Notes under the pieces: model-generated
Told to the model about the DNA's origin: nothing
Seen by the model: only the letters and a program-made list of their open reading frames with translations
Databases searched by the model: none
Part shown: in pieces, positions 43,278-52,025 of the stretch
Position numbering within the stretch: the first letter of the stretch is position 1
Layout: the number at the start of each line of letters is the position of its first letter
Position numbers and translations under genes: made by a program
Source of the DNA: Lacinutrix sp. C3R15
GTDB lineage: Bacteria > Bacteroidota > Bacteroidia > Flavobacteriales > Flavobacteriaceae
Length of the DNA stretch: 64,000 nt
Direction of reading: 5' to 3'
Assembly: GCF_018860825.1 (NCBI RefSeq)
Contig: NZ_JAHKPZ010000012.1
Coordinates: forward strand, 62,001-126,000

Positions 43278-43589
43278 TTAGTTTAATAAAGTATTAGTAT
43301 CACTGGCAGAAAACCCATAAGACTCTGCAAGTTGATTAATATTTTCATCATAACTCGTTTTATTAAGTTGCTTAAACGCTACTACATTTAAAACAATAAC
43401 GCAAGCCAAAGTAGCAAGTTGTAACTTTGGTGTAAACCATGACCAAGCAACTTTTTCTTCTTCTTTTTTAGAAAACATACGTTGCATGGTTTTATCTTTA
43501 AAAAAAGGAGAAACAGGCACTTGTTTAATTGCTTCTGCAGCTTTAAACGTATTTTCTATTTTTTCTTGAATATTATTATTTGCTTTCAT
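43278..43589 (-). CDS. Small single-span membrane protein, candidate anti-sigma factor
   Basis: The 103-residue protein has a cytoplasmic N-terminal part of about 45 residues, helical and charged (IQEKIENTFKAAEAIKQV), one membrane helix (LQLATLACVIVLNVVAFKQL) and a short outer end. Topology and position, 36 bases after the ECF sigma gene and 5 bases before the CpxP-like gene, fit a minimal anti-sigma like CnrY. No zinc-binding (ZAS) motif is seen. An ECF-type promoter ends only 5 bases before its ATG, so an mRNA from that promoter would be leaderless or nearly so. The function is inferred. Confidence 0.65.
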   Translation of the reverse strand: MKANNNIQEKIENTFKAAEAIKQVPVSPFFKDKTMQRMFSKKEEEKVAWSWFTPKLQLATLACVIVLNVVAFKQLNKTSYDENINQLAESYGFSASDTNTLLN

Positions 43590-43594
43590 GTATA

Positions 43595-43624
43595 TTTAGA
43601 TGCATAAAGTTTTAAAAACTTGCG
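43595..43624 (-). promoter_or_regulatory. ECF-type promoter, copy 4 (between the sigma factor and the candidate anti-sigma)
   Basis: CGCAAGTT, 14 bases, CATCTAAA lies in the 36-base gap right after the sigma-gene stop. It would raise expression of the candidate anti-sigma and sensor without the sigma factor, a negative-feedback arrangement. The -10 ends 5 bases before the ATG at 43589. Confidence 0.78.
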
Positions 43625-43625
43625 T

Positions 43626-44204
43626 TTAATTTTCATTTTTATAAAAGTGTTCTAGTGATTTTTGTAAATTCTTTTTAGCTCTAAATAAAAGGGATTCTAT
43701 AGAACTAATACTTTTTTCTGTAATTTCACTTATTTCCTTGTAACTTTTATCATCAATTTTATTTAATGTAAATACTAATCTTTGTGCTTCTGGCAACTGG
43801 TTAATAGCTAAAAATAAAGTTTTACTTGTTTCTTTTTGTTCTAAAACAATACCTGGATGGTTTATTTCTGTGAAATAATTTGTTTTATCTATTTCAAAAT
43901 CATTTCCTGTAAGCGATTGTAAAAAAGCAAATCGTTTTTTGGTATTCTTTTTTCTTATAAACTCTAGACACTTATTGGTGGTAATTCTATAAATCCATGT
44001 AGATAATTTAGAGTTTCCTTTAAATTTATGAATAGAATTAAAAACTTCAACAAAAACATCTTGTGCTATGTCTTCAGCATCTTCTTTATTTGGCACAAAG
44101 GAGATACAAGTAGCAAAAACCTTTTGTTGAAAAAGGTCTATTAGCTTTGCATAGGCAAATTGCTTTCCTGCTTTTAAATCATTTATAAAACCCTGCTCTT
44201 CCAA
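43626..44204 (-). CDS. ECF-family RNA polymerase sigma factor
   Basis: The 192-residue protein has sigma region 2 (EDAEDIAQDVFVEVFNSIHK, LSTWIYRITTNKCLEFIRKK) and region 4 (LPEAQRLVFTLNKIDDKSYK, EISEITEKSISSIESLLFRA), with no region 1 or 3. It directs RNA polymerase to alternative promoters. Four local promoters with one shared motif are the likely targets. The next genes are a small membrane protein and a CpxP/CnrX-like sensor, so activity is probably held at the membrane until an envelope signal, perhaps metal, is sensed. The gene itself has no copy of the motif upstream. Confidence 0.93.
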   Translation of the reverse strand: MEEQGFINDLKAGKQFAYAKLIDLFQQKVFATCISFVPNKEDAEDIAQDVFVEVFNSIHKFKGNSKLSTWIYRITTNKCLEFIRKKNTKKRFAFLQSLTGNDFEIDKTNYFTEINHPGIVLEQKETSKTLFLAINQLPEAQRLVFTLNKIDDKSYKEISEITEKSISSIESLLFRAKKNLQKSLEHFYKNEN

Positions 44205-44241
44205 AAACTTATTTTAAAATGTGTAAAGTATAAAAAATAAC

Positions 44242-45360
44242 TTAAACTGTTTTCTGATTTATTTTAATTCCTAGTGCTTTTTCAATTTGTTGTACTCTAG
44301 AAACCTCATTAGATAGTATTAAAGCTATAGATTCTCCTTTTTTTCCAGCTCTAGCAGTTCTACCAGATCTGTGTGTATAGTATTCTAAATGTTCTGGTAA
44401 CTGATAATGGATTACAAAGCCTAGATTATTTACATCTATACCTCTTGCAGATACATCTGTAGAAATTAGTATTTGTAAACTTGTATTTTTAAAAGCACGC
44501 ATTACTTTTTCACGATCTCTTTGTTGCATGTCTCCTTCTAAAGCGCCTACATTAAAACCTTCTTGCTGCAGTTGGTGTGTTAATGCTTGTGTTCCTGCTT
44601 TTGTTTTACAAAAAATAATACCTCGTTCTGTATCTCTTTCTTCTAAAAGAGCAACTAATACATTTACTTTATTTTGTATTGTTGTTTCTACAAATGCATG
44701 CGAAATATTAGCATTTACCAGACTATTTCTGTTTATTTCAAGTTTAATAGCATTTGGTTTTATATAGCGTTTTACAATATCTTTTAAAGCTTCTGGCATG
44801 GTTGCCGAAAAAAGCCAAGTATTTTTAGATGCTTTTGTAGTTTTTAAAATAGTTGTTAAATCTTCTTTAAAACCCATACTTAGCATTTCATCTGCTTCAT
44901 CTAAAACTAAGGTTTCTACATTTTTTAAATCTATTACATCTCTACTAATTAAATCTACTAAACGTCCTGGAGTTGCTACAATAATATGTGTAGTACGTTT
45001 TAGATTTTTTATTTGAATATCTATTTTTTCACCACCATAAACCGCTTCACAAAATATTTTAGCATCATTATATTTAGTGAATTTAAAGAGCTGCTTTTTA
45101 ATTTGTTGTACAAGCTCACGAGTTGGTGATAAAATTAAGGCTTGAATTTCTGCTTTATTCGTATTAATTCTGTGTAAAACAGGTAAACCGTAAGCGGCTG
45201 TTTTTCCTGTTCCTGTTTGTGCTAAACCAATTAAATCTTTTTTAGATTGTAATAAAAGAGGAATTGCTTGTTGTTGAATTTCTGTAGGTACTTTAATTCC
45301 TAATTCTTTTAAAGACTTTACATAGTTTTTATGTAAACCTAATGCTGAAAATGATGCCAT
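44242..45360 (-). CDS. DEAD-box RNA helicase
   Basis: The 372-residue protein is a compact helicase core without a long C-terminal extension: AQTGTGKT, PTRELV, TPGRLVD, VLDEADEM, SAT, and HRSGRTARAG. It is the third RNA helicase of the window and is distinct from those at 10022-12675. It lies 37 bases upstream of the sigma gene in the same direction, so some readthrough into the sigma operon is possible. Role: unwinding of structured RNA, probably ribosome assembly or mRNA turnover. Confidence 0.93.
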   Translation of the reverse strand: MASFSALGLHKNYVKSLKELGIKVPTEIQQQAIPLLLQSKKDLIGLAQTGTGKTAAYGLPVLHRINTNKAEIQALILSPTRELVQQIKKQLFKFTKYNDAKIFCEAVYGGEKIDIQIKNLKRTTHIIVATPGRLVDLISRDVIDLKNVETLVLDEADEMLSMGFKEDLTTILKTTKASKNTWLFSATMPEALKDIVKRYIKPNAIKLEINRNSLVNANISHAFVETTIQNKVNVLVALLEERDTERGIIFCKTKAGTQALTHQLQQEGFNVGALEGDMQQRDREKVMRAFKNTSLQILISTDVSARGIDVNNLGFVIHYQLPEHLEYYTHRSGRTARAGKKGESIALILSNEVSRVQQIEKALGIKINQKTV

Positions 45361-45432
45361 ATATTGTTTTTGTTTATAATAGATTATCTAGTTAATTTAT
45401 ACATAGATATATTAACCTAATAGATTTGTTTT

Positions 45433-45969
45433 TTATTCTAGTACTATGCTTTCTATTTCTAATTGAAAAGCTTCTTTTGTTTTATTGCCTATTAAAAATG
45501 CAATTTCTTCCATTTTCTTTGCTGAATAATTTGGCATATCTAAGATTCTTCCTCTAAAACTAGGGTAAAACTCAGATAGTGCTATTTTAATGGTTTCCCA
45601 TTTTCCAGAAGTTGCAAACCTTGTAATATAAGAGTGACGTTGCTCTTGACTTTCTTTAATTCTAAATTGATAGTCTTTACCATCTCCTTTAATTTTTAAA
45701 ACTACGTGAGTAAATTTAGATACCTCTTTAGTATTAAAAGCATAACGAACCGAAGCAAAACCTCCATTGTTTTCTGTAGTAACGTAACCTTTAAATAAGG
45801 CTTTACCTTCTGCATTAATTTCTATAGTACTTTCTGAAAGTCCTCCCATAACACCATCATTAAGAACATACCAATTATTGGTGTTCTGTTCTGTTTTAAA
45901 ATGGTAAATTATAGCGTTATTATCTTGGTGTATCATAAGTATAACAAAAAGCAAATAAACAATTTTCAT
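45433..45969 (-). CDS. CIA30-family protein
   Basis: The 178-residue protein matches the complex I intermediate-associated protein 30 family: NTNNWYVLNDGVMGGLSEST, then ENNGGFASVRYAFNTKEVSK, and a galactose-binding-like beta-sandwich. A short signal-like N-terminus (IVYLLFVILMIHQ) suggests export. In mitochondria CIA30 helps assemble NADH dehydrogenase; the bacterial role is not known. It lies alone between a helicase and a methyltransferase gene. Confidence 0.85.
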   Translation of the reverse strand: MKIVYLLFVILMIHQDNNAIIYHFKTEQNTNNWYVLNDGVMGGLSESTIEINAEGKALFKGYVTTENNGGFASVRYAFNTKEVSKFTHVVLKIKGDGKDYQFRIKESQEQRHSYITRFATSGKWETIKIALSEFYPSFRGRILDMPNYSAKKMEEIAFLIGNKTKEAFQLEIESIVLE

Positions 45970-46048
45970 TTTTTATCTTAAAGATAAGACTTGAAACTTA
46001 TATTTCATACACATTTTCATTCTGTTTCAGGTTTCTGAACGTTTACAT

Positions 46049-47275
46049 TTATTGGTCTAACCTATAATAAGCACATTTTAAATAAGCACCTTCAGGAAAA
46101 CCAACAGGATGGTCTGTATCATGTTGTGTTTTTAAAATAATATTATAGTTTCTATTAGAAGCTCTTAAAACTTGTGCATTTATGTCAAAAAAAGTTTGTG
46201 CAAGCACTCTACTAGAACAGGAAGCTAAAACTAATAAGCCCTTTTTTGCTGTTAATTGCAAGCCTAAAGTAGCTAATTGTGCATATTTTTTCTTGGCTAA
46301 GTCTATTTCACTTTGTTGCTTAGCAAAACTAGGAGGATCAATAACTACCACATCAAAAGTAACCTTATCCTTTATTAATTGTTTCATAGCAGCAAAAGCA
46401 TCACCTGCAATAGTTTTATGCACACCAGAATAGGAATTTAATTTCCCGTTAGCAACAGCTATTTCTAAAGCTTGCTTGCTTATATCTAAACTAGTAACTT
46501 CTTTAGCTTGGTTTGCTAATGCATGTACTGAAAAGCCTCCAGCGTAACTAAACACATCTAAAACCGTTTTACCAGAACTCCACTTTCCTACTTGTTTACG
46601 GTTTAATCTATGGTCTAAAAAATAGCCTGTTTTATGTCCATGAATTACATTGGCAGAAAAGTGTACACCATGTTCTACAAACTGTACTACTTCGTTTTTT
46701 AAAATACCATAAACTACTTCTCCATCTTTTAAATCATGCGCCTTGCTTTGTGCTAAACTTCTGCTTAAGCGTATAACAACTGTTTTACAATTACTAACTT
46801 TTATTAAAGATTCCAGAATACTCTGTAAGTTAGGTAGCCAAATTTCTGAATACAATTTCACTACCAAAACCGTATCATACACGTCTGCGATTAAACCTGG
46901 AAACCCATCGTTTTCCCCAAAAAGCAATCGGTAACTATTAGTATTTGTTTTTAATAAAGAACTTCTTTTATTAAAAGCTTCTTTAATTTTCTGATTAAAA
47001 AAACTAGCATCAATGGCAATAGCCTCACCATGATGAATCATTTTAATTCTAATAGGCGAAGCTAAATCAAACAAACCAAAACCAATTATTTTGTTTTTAT
47101 TCTTTCCAAAAACAATAGCCAGATCTCCTGTTTGTGGATCTTTATTTGTTTTTATAATGCTATCTGAAAAAACCCAAGGGTGTTTTTGTATTACAGACCT
47201 CTCTCCTTTTGCGTTTAGTTTAACAGCAATACGTTGCCTAGTATTTATAGTAGAAAAAGTTCTTGTAAAATGCAT
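46049..47275 (-). CDS. Class I SAM-dependent rRNA methyltransferase (RlmI-like)
   Basis: The 408-residue protein has an N-terminal PUA-like domain (VKLNAKGERSVIQKHPWVFS) and a C-terminal Rossmann methyltransferase: VLDVFSYAGGFSVHALAN binds SAM, and VVIDPPSFA is motif IV, followed by a SCSS motif (LVLASCSS). RlmI methylates C1962 of 23S rRNA (5-methylcytosine); length and domain order agree. It stands alone, with a -7-like box at 47289-47296 upstream. Confidence 0.9.
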   Translation of the reverse strand: MHFTRTFSTINTRQRIAVKLNAKGERSVIQKHPWVFSDSIIKTNKDPQTGDLAIVFGKNKNKIIGFGLFDLASPIRIKMIHHGEAIAIDASFFNQKIKEAFNKRSSLLKTNTNSYRLLFGENDGFPGLIADVYDTVLVVKLYSEIWLPNLQSILESLIKVSNCKTVVIRLSRSLAQSKAHDLKDGEVVYGILKNEVVQFVEHGVHFSANVIHGHKTGYFLDHRLNRKQVGKWSSGKTVLDVFSYAGGFSVHALANQAKEVTSLDISKQALEIAVANGKLNSYSGVHKTIAGDAFAAMKQLIKDKVTFDVVVIDPPSFAKQQSEIDLAKKKYAQLATLGLQLTAKKGLLVLASCSSRVLAQTFFDINAQVLRASNRNYNIILKTQHDTDHPVGFPEGAYLKCAYYRLDQ

Positions 47276-47288
47276 AAAAATATTTTTG

Positions 47289-47296
47289 CAAAAGTA
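47289..47296 (-). promoter_or_regulatory. -7 box of the RlmI-like gene
   Basis: TACTTTTG on the minus strand matches TAnnTTTG, 13 bases before the ATG. No -33 TTG was found at the usual distance. Confidence 0.35.
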
Positions 47297-47419
47297 TGAA
47301 ATATGCTGCTAGTGTTAGCTTGTAATTAGAAATAGATTTTAATTTAAAATTACCATTTTTATATAAGTCTAAAGATTGTGAAAAAACGTATATTAATTAA
47401 TAATTTTAAAACATAAGAT

Positions 47420-47722
47420 ATGAAAACGCTATTAATTGCCTTTTTTGCGCTAAGTACTTTTATTAGTATTCAAGACACCGAAACTATTTATGCAACCTTT
47501 GATGGAATGGAAAACGAAGTTTATTATTTTAGTGATGAAGCAGATACCACACATGTTTTTGATGCAATTGCTGATGAAGCAGCAAAGAAATTTGATTTAA
47601 CTAATGAAAGATTTAATGGAAAAACATTTAAAATCACCTACTCTACAGAAACTATTATGGATGAAATGGATGACCAAATTGAAGTTTTAACCATTGAAAA
47701 TTTAGAAATTTTATCAAAATAA
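47420..47722 (+). CDS. Small exported hypothetical protein
   Basis: The 100-residue protein has a short signal-like start (MKTLLIAFFALSTFISIQ) and an acidic body (YFSDEADTTHVFDAIADEAA). I do not recognise a family. It is monocistronic with a strong terminator at 47744-47777, and it has a normal codon and base make-up for the window, so it is probably a real gene. Confidence 0.7.
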   Translation: MKTLLIAFFALSTFISIQDTETIYATFDGMENEVYYFSDEADTTHVFDAIADEAAKKFDLTNERFNGKTFKITYSTETIMDEMDDQIEVLTIENLEILSK

Positions 47723-47743
47723 ATTATGATTTCAAACATTTGA

Positions 47744-47777
47744 AACGCAGTCTTTTACTTAGACTGCGTTTTTTTTT
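47744..47777 (+). terminator. Terminator after the small exported protein
   Basis: AACGCAGTCT and AGACTGCGTT form a perfect 10-bp stem with a 7-base loop followed by a long T run, 21 bases after the stop. Confidence 0.92.
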
Positions 47778-47856
47778 GCTTTAAAAAAACGCAATTAAGA
47801 AAAACCATTATTGCATTTTGTGCGTAGATAAGGAAAACAAAAACTATAAATTTATT

Positions 47857-48711
47857 ATGAAAAAATTTTCAGGACTATTACTTGTTATTATTGTTTTAAC
47901 CTCATGTGTATCTAAAAAGAAATACCTTGCTTTAGAGAATGAAAACGGAGAAATTAAAAGTGAATTAACAAAGACTAGAGTAGAAAAAGAAGATCTTGAA
48001 GGAAAATTTGCTGCAATTCAAGAACGTGTAGACCAATACAATACTAAAATTAACACATTAGCATCTTTAAATACTTCTTTAAACGAAGAAAATAACACCA
48101 AAATGGAAAATGTTGCTGGTGTTGCAGTAATTTCTAACAATACAAAAACTAAGATGCGTGAAACTTTAGCTAAAGTAGATCCTGCTTTAGTTAGTGAAGC
48201 AAAAACTTTAAAAGATTCTATGGACTTAGCAGTTTCATATAATTTAAAGAAAAAAATGGATACTTCTACTTTTAACGAAGATGATGATATTGCTGTTAGT
48301 ATTGATGAAACAGTTGTAATGATTTCTATTTCAGACAAAATGTTATTTAACACAGGAAGCTATAGAGTAAGCAATAAAGCAGATCATATTTTACAAAAAT
48401 TAGCAGATGTAATAAACTCTGAATCTAGTATTGATGTAATGGTTGAAGGGCATACAGATGCAAGAAGTATTAATACAGATAAAATACAAGACAACTGGGA
48501 TTTAAGTGTATTACGTGCAACTTCTGTTGTTAGAAAGTTACAACACCAATACCATGTAGCACCAGAAAAACTAATTGCTTCAGGGCGTAGTAGCTATCAA
48601 CCTTTAGTAGGTAATGAAACTAGTGAAGATAGAGCTAGAAACAGAAGAACTAGAATTATTATTTTACCAAATATTGACAAGTTCTTTGCTTTAATGTCTG
48701 CAGATAATTAA
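47857..48711 (+). CDS. OmpA-family lipoprotein with coiled coil
   Basis: The frame opens at 47818, but MKKFSGLLLVIIVLTSC from 47857 is a clear lipoprotein signal (lipobox LTSC, Cys17), so this start is used; the product is 284 residues. A coiled coil follows (about 25-75), then an OmpA-like peptidoglycan-binding domain near the C-terminus (VMVEGHTDARSINTDKIQDN, LSVLRATSVVRKLQ, ASGRSSYQPLVGN, SEDRARNRRTRIII). It anchors the envelope to peptidoglycan. Confidence 0.9.
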   Translation: MKKFSGLLLVIIVLTSCVSKKKYLALENENGEIKSELTKTRVEKEDLEGKFAAIQERVDQYNTKINTLASLNTSLNEENNTKMENVAGVAVISNNTKTKMRETLAKVDPALVSEAKTLKDSMDLAVSYNLKKKMDTSTFNEDDDIAVSIDETVVMISISDKMLFNTGSYRVSNKADHILQKLADVINSESSIDVMVEGHTDARSINTDKIQDNWDLSVLRATSVVRKLQHQYHVAPEKLIASGRSSYQPLVGNETSEDRARNRRTRIIILPNIDKFFALMSADN

Positions 48712-48732
48712 AAACTTTTAATTATAACAAAT

Positions 48733-48769
48733 AAAAACGCAACCTAGTTTATAATTAGGTTGCGTTTTT
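48733..48769. terminator. Bidirectional terminator between convergent genes
   Basis: AAAAACGCAACCTA and TAGGTTGCGTTTTT form a 14-bp stem with a 9-base loop, flanked by A and T runs. It serves both the OmpA gene (plus) and the M16 protease gene (minus). Confidence 0.9.
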
Positions 48770-48784
48770 TTATAAATTTTAAAT

Positions 48785-51628
48785 TTAATATAAAGAAGGT
48801 GTTTCTATTACATTGCCATAAATATCAAGCTCTACAATAGGCTTTCCTAATTTTTCAAGTTCAGGTAATAGTAATTTTTTATCACCAACAACTACATAAA
48901 TCATTTCCTCTTCATTTAAATAATTATTAATAGTGGTTTTATAATCGTTTAAAGTCATTTTTACTAATGCATCTTGTGTATCAACAATATAAGTGTCTGG
49001 CATATTATATTTACTTATATTTTTTAATACGTTTAATTGTGCTCCTAAACTCTCAAAAGCCCTAGTATTGCTTTTTAAAATTTTATTTTTTGTTAATTTT
49101 ACTTCGGCATTTGTAAAGCTAGACTGGTAATTTTCCAGCATTTGCTTAATGATTTCTAATGATTTTAGAGTTGCATTTGCTCTAACGCTTGTTCTTACAG
49201 TAAAAGGTGCTACTTCATTAGTTTTTGAAAATCCAGAATATGCACCATAGGTATATCCTTTTTCAATACGTAAGGTTTGAAACAATCTACCACTAGAGCC
49301 ACCTCCTAAAATTTCATTAGCAAATTCTAATTTATTAGCATTTTCATCTTTAGCAGAAACCGCTAATTTACCAATATAAATTACGGATTGTTTAGCATCT
49401 GGAACATCAATAAAATATAGGTTTTCTTTACTATTAGTAATAGGTAAGTTATAATGAGGAACAGCAATTTTATAGCCATTCCACATATTTAATACACCAA
49501 CGATATGTTCTGTTTGTTCTTTAGTAATTGCACCAACAATATGAAAATCAGCTTCTTTTGGAGAAAGGTTATTGTAATACGATTTTAAATCTTTTATAGC
49601 TATGTTTTTAATGCTTTCTAGCGTACCTGAGCCAGGTGTACCAAAACGATGATTTTCGCCATATATTAATTTATTAAATGCATTAGCACCTATAGCATTA
49701 GGGTTTGACTCTCTGTCTTTTAAAGTAGTTTTTAAGGCTAATTTTAAACGTTCAAACTCTTTAAAATCCCAACGAGGCTCTAATATTATTTCTTTTACCA
49801 AAGCCATTGTACCTTCAAAATTTTTGGTTAAACAAGAACCTGTAATATGAAAATCTTCTTTATCACTATACATACGTACAGTGGCTCCTAATAAACCTAA
49901 GGCTTCTTCTAACTCTGCTGGTGTTTTAGTTGCTGTACCCTCTAACATTAAATTACTTAATAAGTTAGAAACGCCTTCTTTTCCTATTGGATCAAGTAAT
50001 TGTCCGCCAGGAATACTAATATCAAATTGCACTAAGGGTACTTCGTTGTTTTCTATACCATACAAACGTAAACCGTTCTCTAGTTCTCCTTTCCATATCA
50101 CTGGTGCTTTAAATAAAGGCAATTCGCCAAATGCAGGCTCACTTCTATCGTGTTTAGCAGGTGTTTTTTCATAAACAGCTTCTGCTCCTTGACCTACTTC
50201 TTCATTTGCTACATTATAACGTACTTTTTCTTGCCAAACCGTTGCAGGAATAGCGTTTGTAACAGCTAAATTTAATTGCCCTTTTGGTACTACGCTAGTC
50301 ATTACGTAATTTTTATCTTTAAGATATTGGTTATACACACGCATAACATCTGCTGCAGTTACTGCCTCTGTTAGTTTTGCTCTTTTTACAATAAAACCAG
50401 GATCACCATTAAATTCATTATCCTGTACTAACTGAAAAGCTTTGTTTAAAACAGTACTAACGCCTTGATATAAATCTGTTTCTAATTCTGCTTTAATACG
50501 TTTTAAATCATTTTCATTTACGCCATTGGTTTCAAACTTAGTAAGTCCTTTTTCAATAGCTATTTTTACACTATCTAAATCTATTCCTGCATTGGCACGA
50601 ATTCTAAAAACAAACTCTCCTGCTAATTCATTACTTGATTGATATGTACTTACATTTGGCGCTAATTTTTGTTCTTGAACAATTACATTGTATAAAGGAG
50701 CATTTTTACTTCCGCTTAAAAGTTGCCCTAAAATTTCTAGTGCATACACATCTTGATGATACTCTTCAACAGTTGGAAATACCATTCTCATTTCAGGTAG
50801 TTTTGCAAAATTATCTTCAAAATATAAAGACTTTGTTTCATCAAGCACCACAGGATCTACCTGTAACTTTTCTACTTCTGGTCCGCTTGGTATTTCTCCA
50901 AACCATTTTTCAACTAAGGCTTTGGTTTCTTCAATATGTATATCACCAGCAATTACTAAAGAGGCATTGCTAGCTCCATAATATTGGTTATAAAACTCTT
51001 TAACATCTTCAATGGTTGCTGCTTGTAAATCTGGAAGCGCTCCTATAACTGTCCAGCTATAAGGATGTCCTTCTGGATATAAATATTTTCTAATAATCTC
51101 ATCGGTATAACCATAAGCAGCGTTATCTACTCGTTGTCTTTTTTCGTTTTTTACTACTTGTTTTTCACGTTCTAAGGCTTCTTTGGTAACGGTATTTATC
51201 ATGTAGCCAAAGCGATCAGAATCTATCCATAGTATTTTTTCAAAGGCATCTTTAGGTACTACTTCATAATACACTGTACCATCACTCCAGGTTCCTCCGT
51301 TTCTGCTTCCTCCCCATTCTGGAATCATTTTTCGGTTTGCACCAACAGGTACGTTTTCAGAATCATTAAAACTCATATGTTCAAAAAAATGGGCAAATCC
51401 AGTTTTACCTGGTTTTTCTCTGTTAGAACCAACATGCATCATGGTTGCTACTGCAACAATAGGATCGCTATGGTCTTCATGTAAAATAACTTCTAAACCA
51501 TTATCTAAAACAAATTTCTCATAATCTATTTTAAATTCTGTGGTTTCTTGTACAATTGGTTCTGTTTTTTTTTTACAAGAATTGTAAGTAAGTGCAAAAA
51601 GCACTATAATTAGTGAAGGAACTTTCAT
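48785..51628 (-). CDS. M16-family zinc metalloprotease, two tandem M16 units, lipoprotein
   Basis: The 947-residue protein has a lipoprotein-like signal (LFALTYNSCKKK) and two M16 halves. The first is active: HFFEHMSF carries the inverted HxxEH zinc site, with the third ligand in EREKQVVKNE. The second half (from about residue 510) lacks HxxEH, as usual in pitrilysin-like two-unit proteins. It probably degrades peptides in the periplasm. It lies alone, convergent with the OmpA gene. Confidence 0.92.
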   Translation of the reverse strand: MKVPSLIIVLFALTYNSCKKKTEPIVQETTEFKIDYEKFVLDNGLEVILHEDHSDPIVAVATMMHVGSNREKPGKTGFAHFFEHMSFNDSENVPVGANRKMIPEWGGSRNGGTWSDGTVYYEVVPKDAFEKILWIDSDRFGYMINTVTKEALEREKQVVKNEKRQRVDNAAYGYTDEIIRKYLYPEGHPYSWTVIGALPDLQAATIEDVKEFYNQYYGASNASLVIAGDIHIEETKALVEKWFGEIPSGPEVEKLQVDPVVLDETKSLYFEDNFAKLPEMRMVFPTVEEYHQDVYALEILGQLLSGSKNAPLYNVIVQEQKLAPNVSTYQSSNELAGEFVFRIRANAGIDLDSVKIAIEKGLTKFETNGVNENDLKRIKAELETDLYQGVSTVLNKAFQLVQDNEFNGDPGFIVKRAKLTEAVTAADVMRVYNQYLKDKNYVMTSVVPKGQLNLAVTNAIPATVWQEKVRYNVANEEVGQGAEAVYEKTPAKHDRSEPAFGELPLFKAPVIWKGELENGLRLYGIENNEVPLVQFDISIPGGQLLDPIGKEGVSNLLSNLMLEGTATKTPAELEEALGLLGATVRMYSDKEDFHITGSCLTKNFEGTMALVKEIILEPRWDFKEFERLKLALKTTLKDRESNPNAIGANAFNKLIYGENHRFGTPGSGTLESIKNIAIKDLKSYYNNLSPKEADFHIVGAITKEQTEHIVGVLNMWNGYKIAVPHYNLPITNSKENLYFIDVPDAKQSVIYIGKLAVSAKDENANKLEFANEILGGGSSGRLFQTLRIEKGYTYGAYSGFSKTNEVAPFTVRTSVRANATLKSLEIIKQMLENYQSSFTNAEVKLTKNKILKSNTRAFESLGAQLNVLKNISKYNMPDTYIVDTQDALVKMTLNDYKTTINNYLNEEEMIYVVVGDKKLLLPELEKLGKPIVELDIYGNVIETPSLY

Positions 51629-51683
51629 TTGTAATTGGTTTGATTAATAACTTGTTTTTTAAAGATACGTTAAAAACTATAAT

Positions 51684-51691
51684 TATATTTG
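51684..51691 (+). promoter_or_regulatory. -7 box of the DUF3817 gene
   Basis: TATATTTG matches TAnnTTTG exactly, 19 bases before the ATG at 51711; no good -33 element. Confidence 0.4.
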
Positions 51692-51710
51692 CATCTTAAT
51701 ATTAAAATAT

Positions 51711-51998
51711 ATGTTTTCTTTAAAAAATATTTTCCGTTTAGTAGCATTATTAGAAGGGGTTTCTTACTTATTATTGATGGCTGCTGCTATCTATAAACGT
51801 GCACCAAATGGTAGTGATTATTTTGTAAAGCTATTAGGTATGCCTCATGGATTACTATTTGTTGCTTATGTAGCTTTAGCAATTATAGTTGGTATGGAGA
51901 AGAAATGGAACACAAAAACAATGGCTATTGTACTTGTTGCTTCTATATTACCTTTTGCTACTTTTTATGTAGAAAAAAAATATCTAAAAAATATTTAG
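51711..51998 (+). CDS. DUF3817 small membrane protein
   Basis: The 95-residue protein has three predicted membrane segments and the DUF3817 pattern (FRLVALLEGVSYLLLM, then LLGMPHGLLFVAYVALAI). This domain is found alone in many bacteria and its function is unknown. It lies 27 bases upstream of the TlpA-type lipoprotein gene and may be co-transcribed with it. Confidence 0.88.
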   Translation: MFSLKNIFRLVALLEGVSYLLLMAAAIYKRAPNGSDYFVKLLGMPHGLLFVAYVALAIIVGMEKKWNTKTMAIVLVASILPFATFYVEKKYLKNI

Positions 51999-52025
51999 TA
52001 TTTTAATAGTTCAATAATCTATAAA

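Noticed and set aside
44824-44831. A further TTTAGATG (reverse of the ECF -10 box) inside the helicase gene
   Set aside because: No matching -35 box at the 14-base distance and it lies within coding sequence.
47818-47857. Upstream GTG-type start of the OmpA lipoprotein gene
   Set aside because: The product from 47857 begins directly with a lipoprotein signal; the extra 13 residues would spoil it.
50635-50973. 112-residue frame antisense to the M16 protease
   Set aside because: Leu/Gln-rich shadow with no family features.
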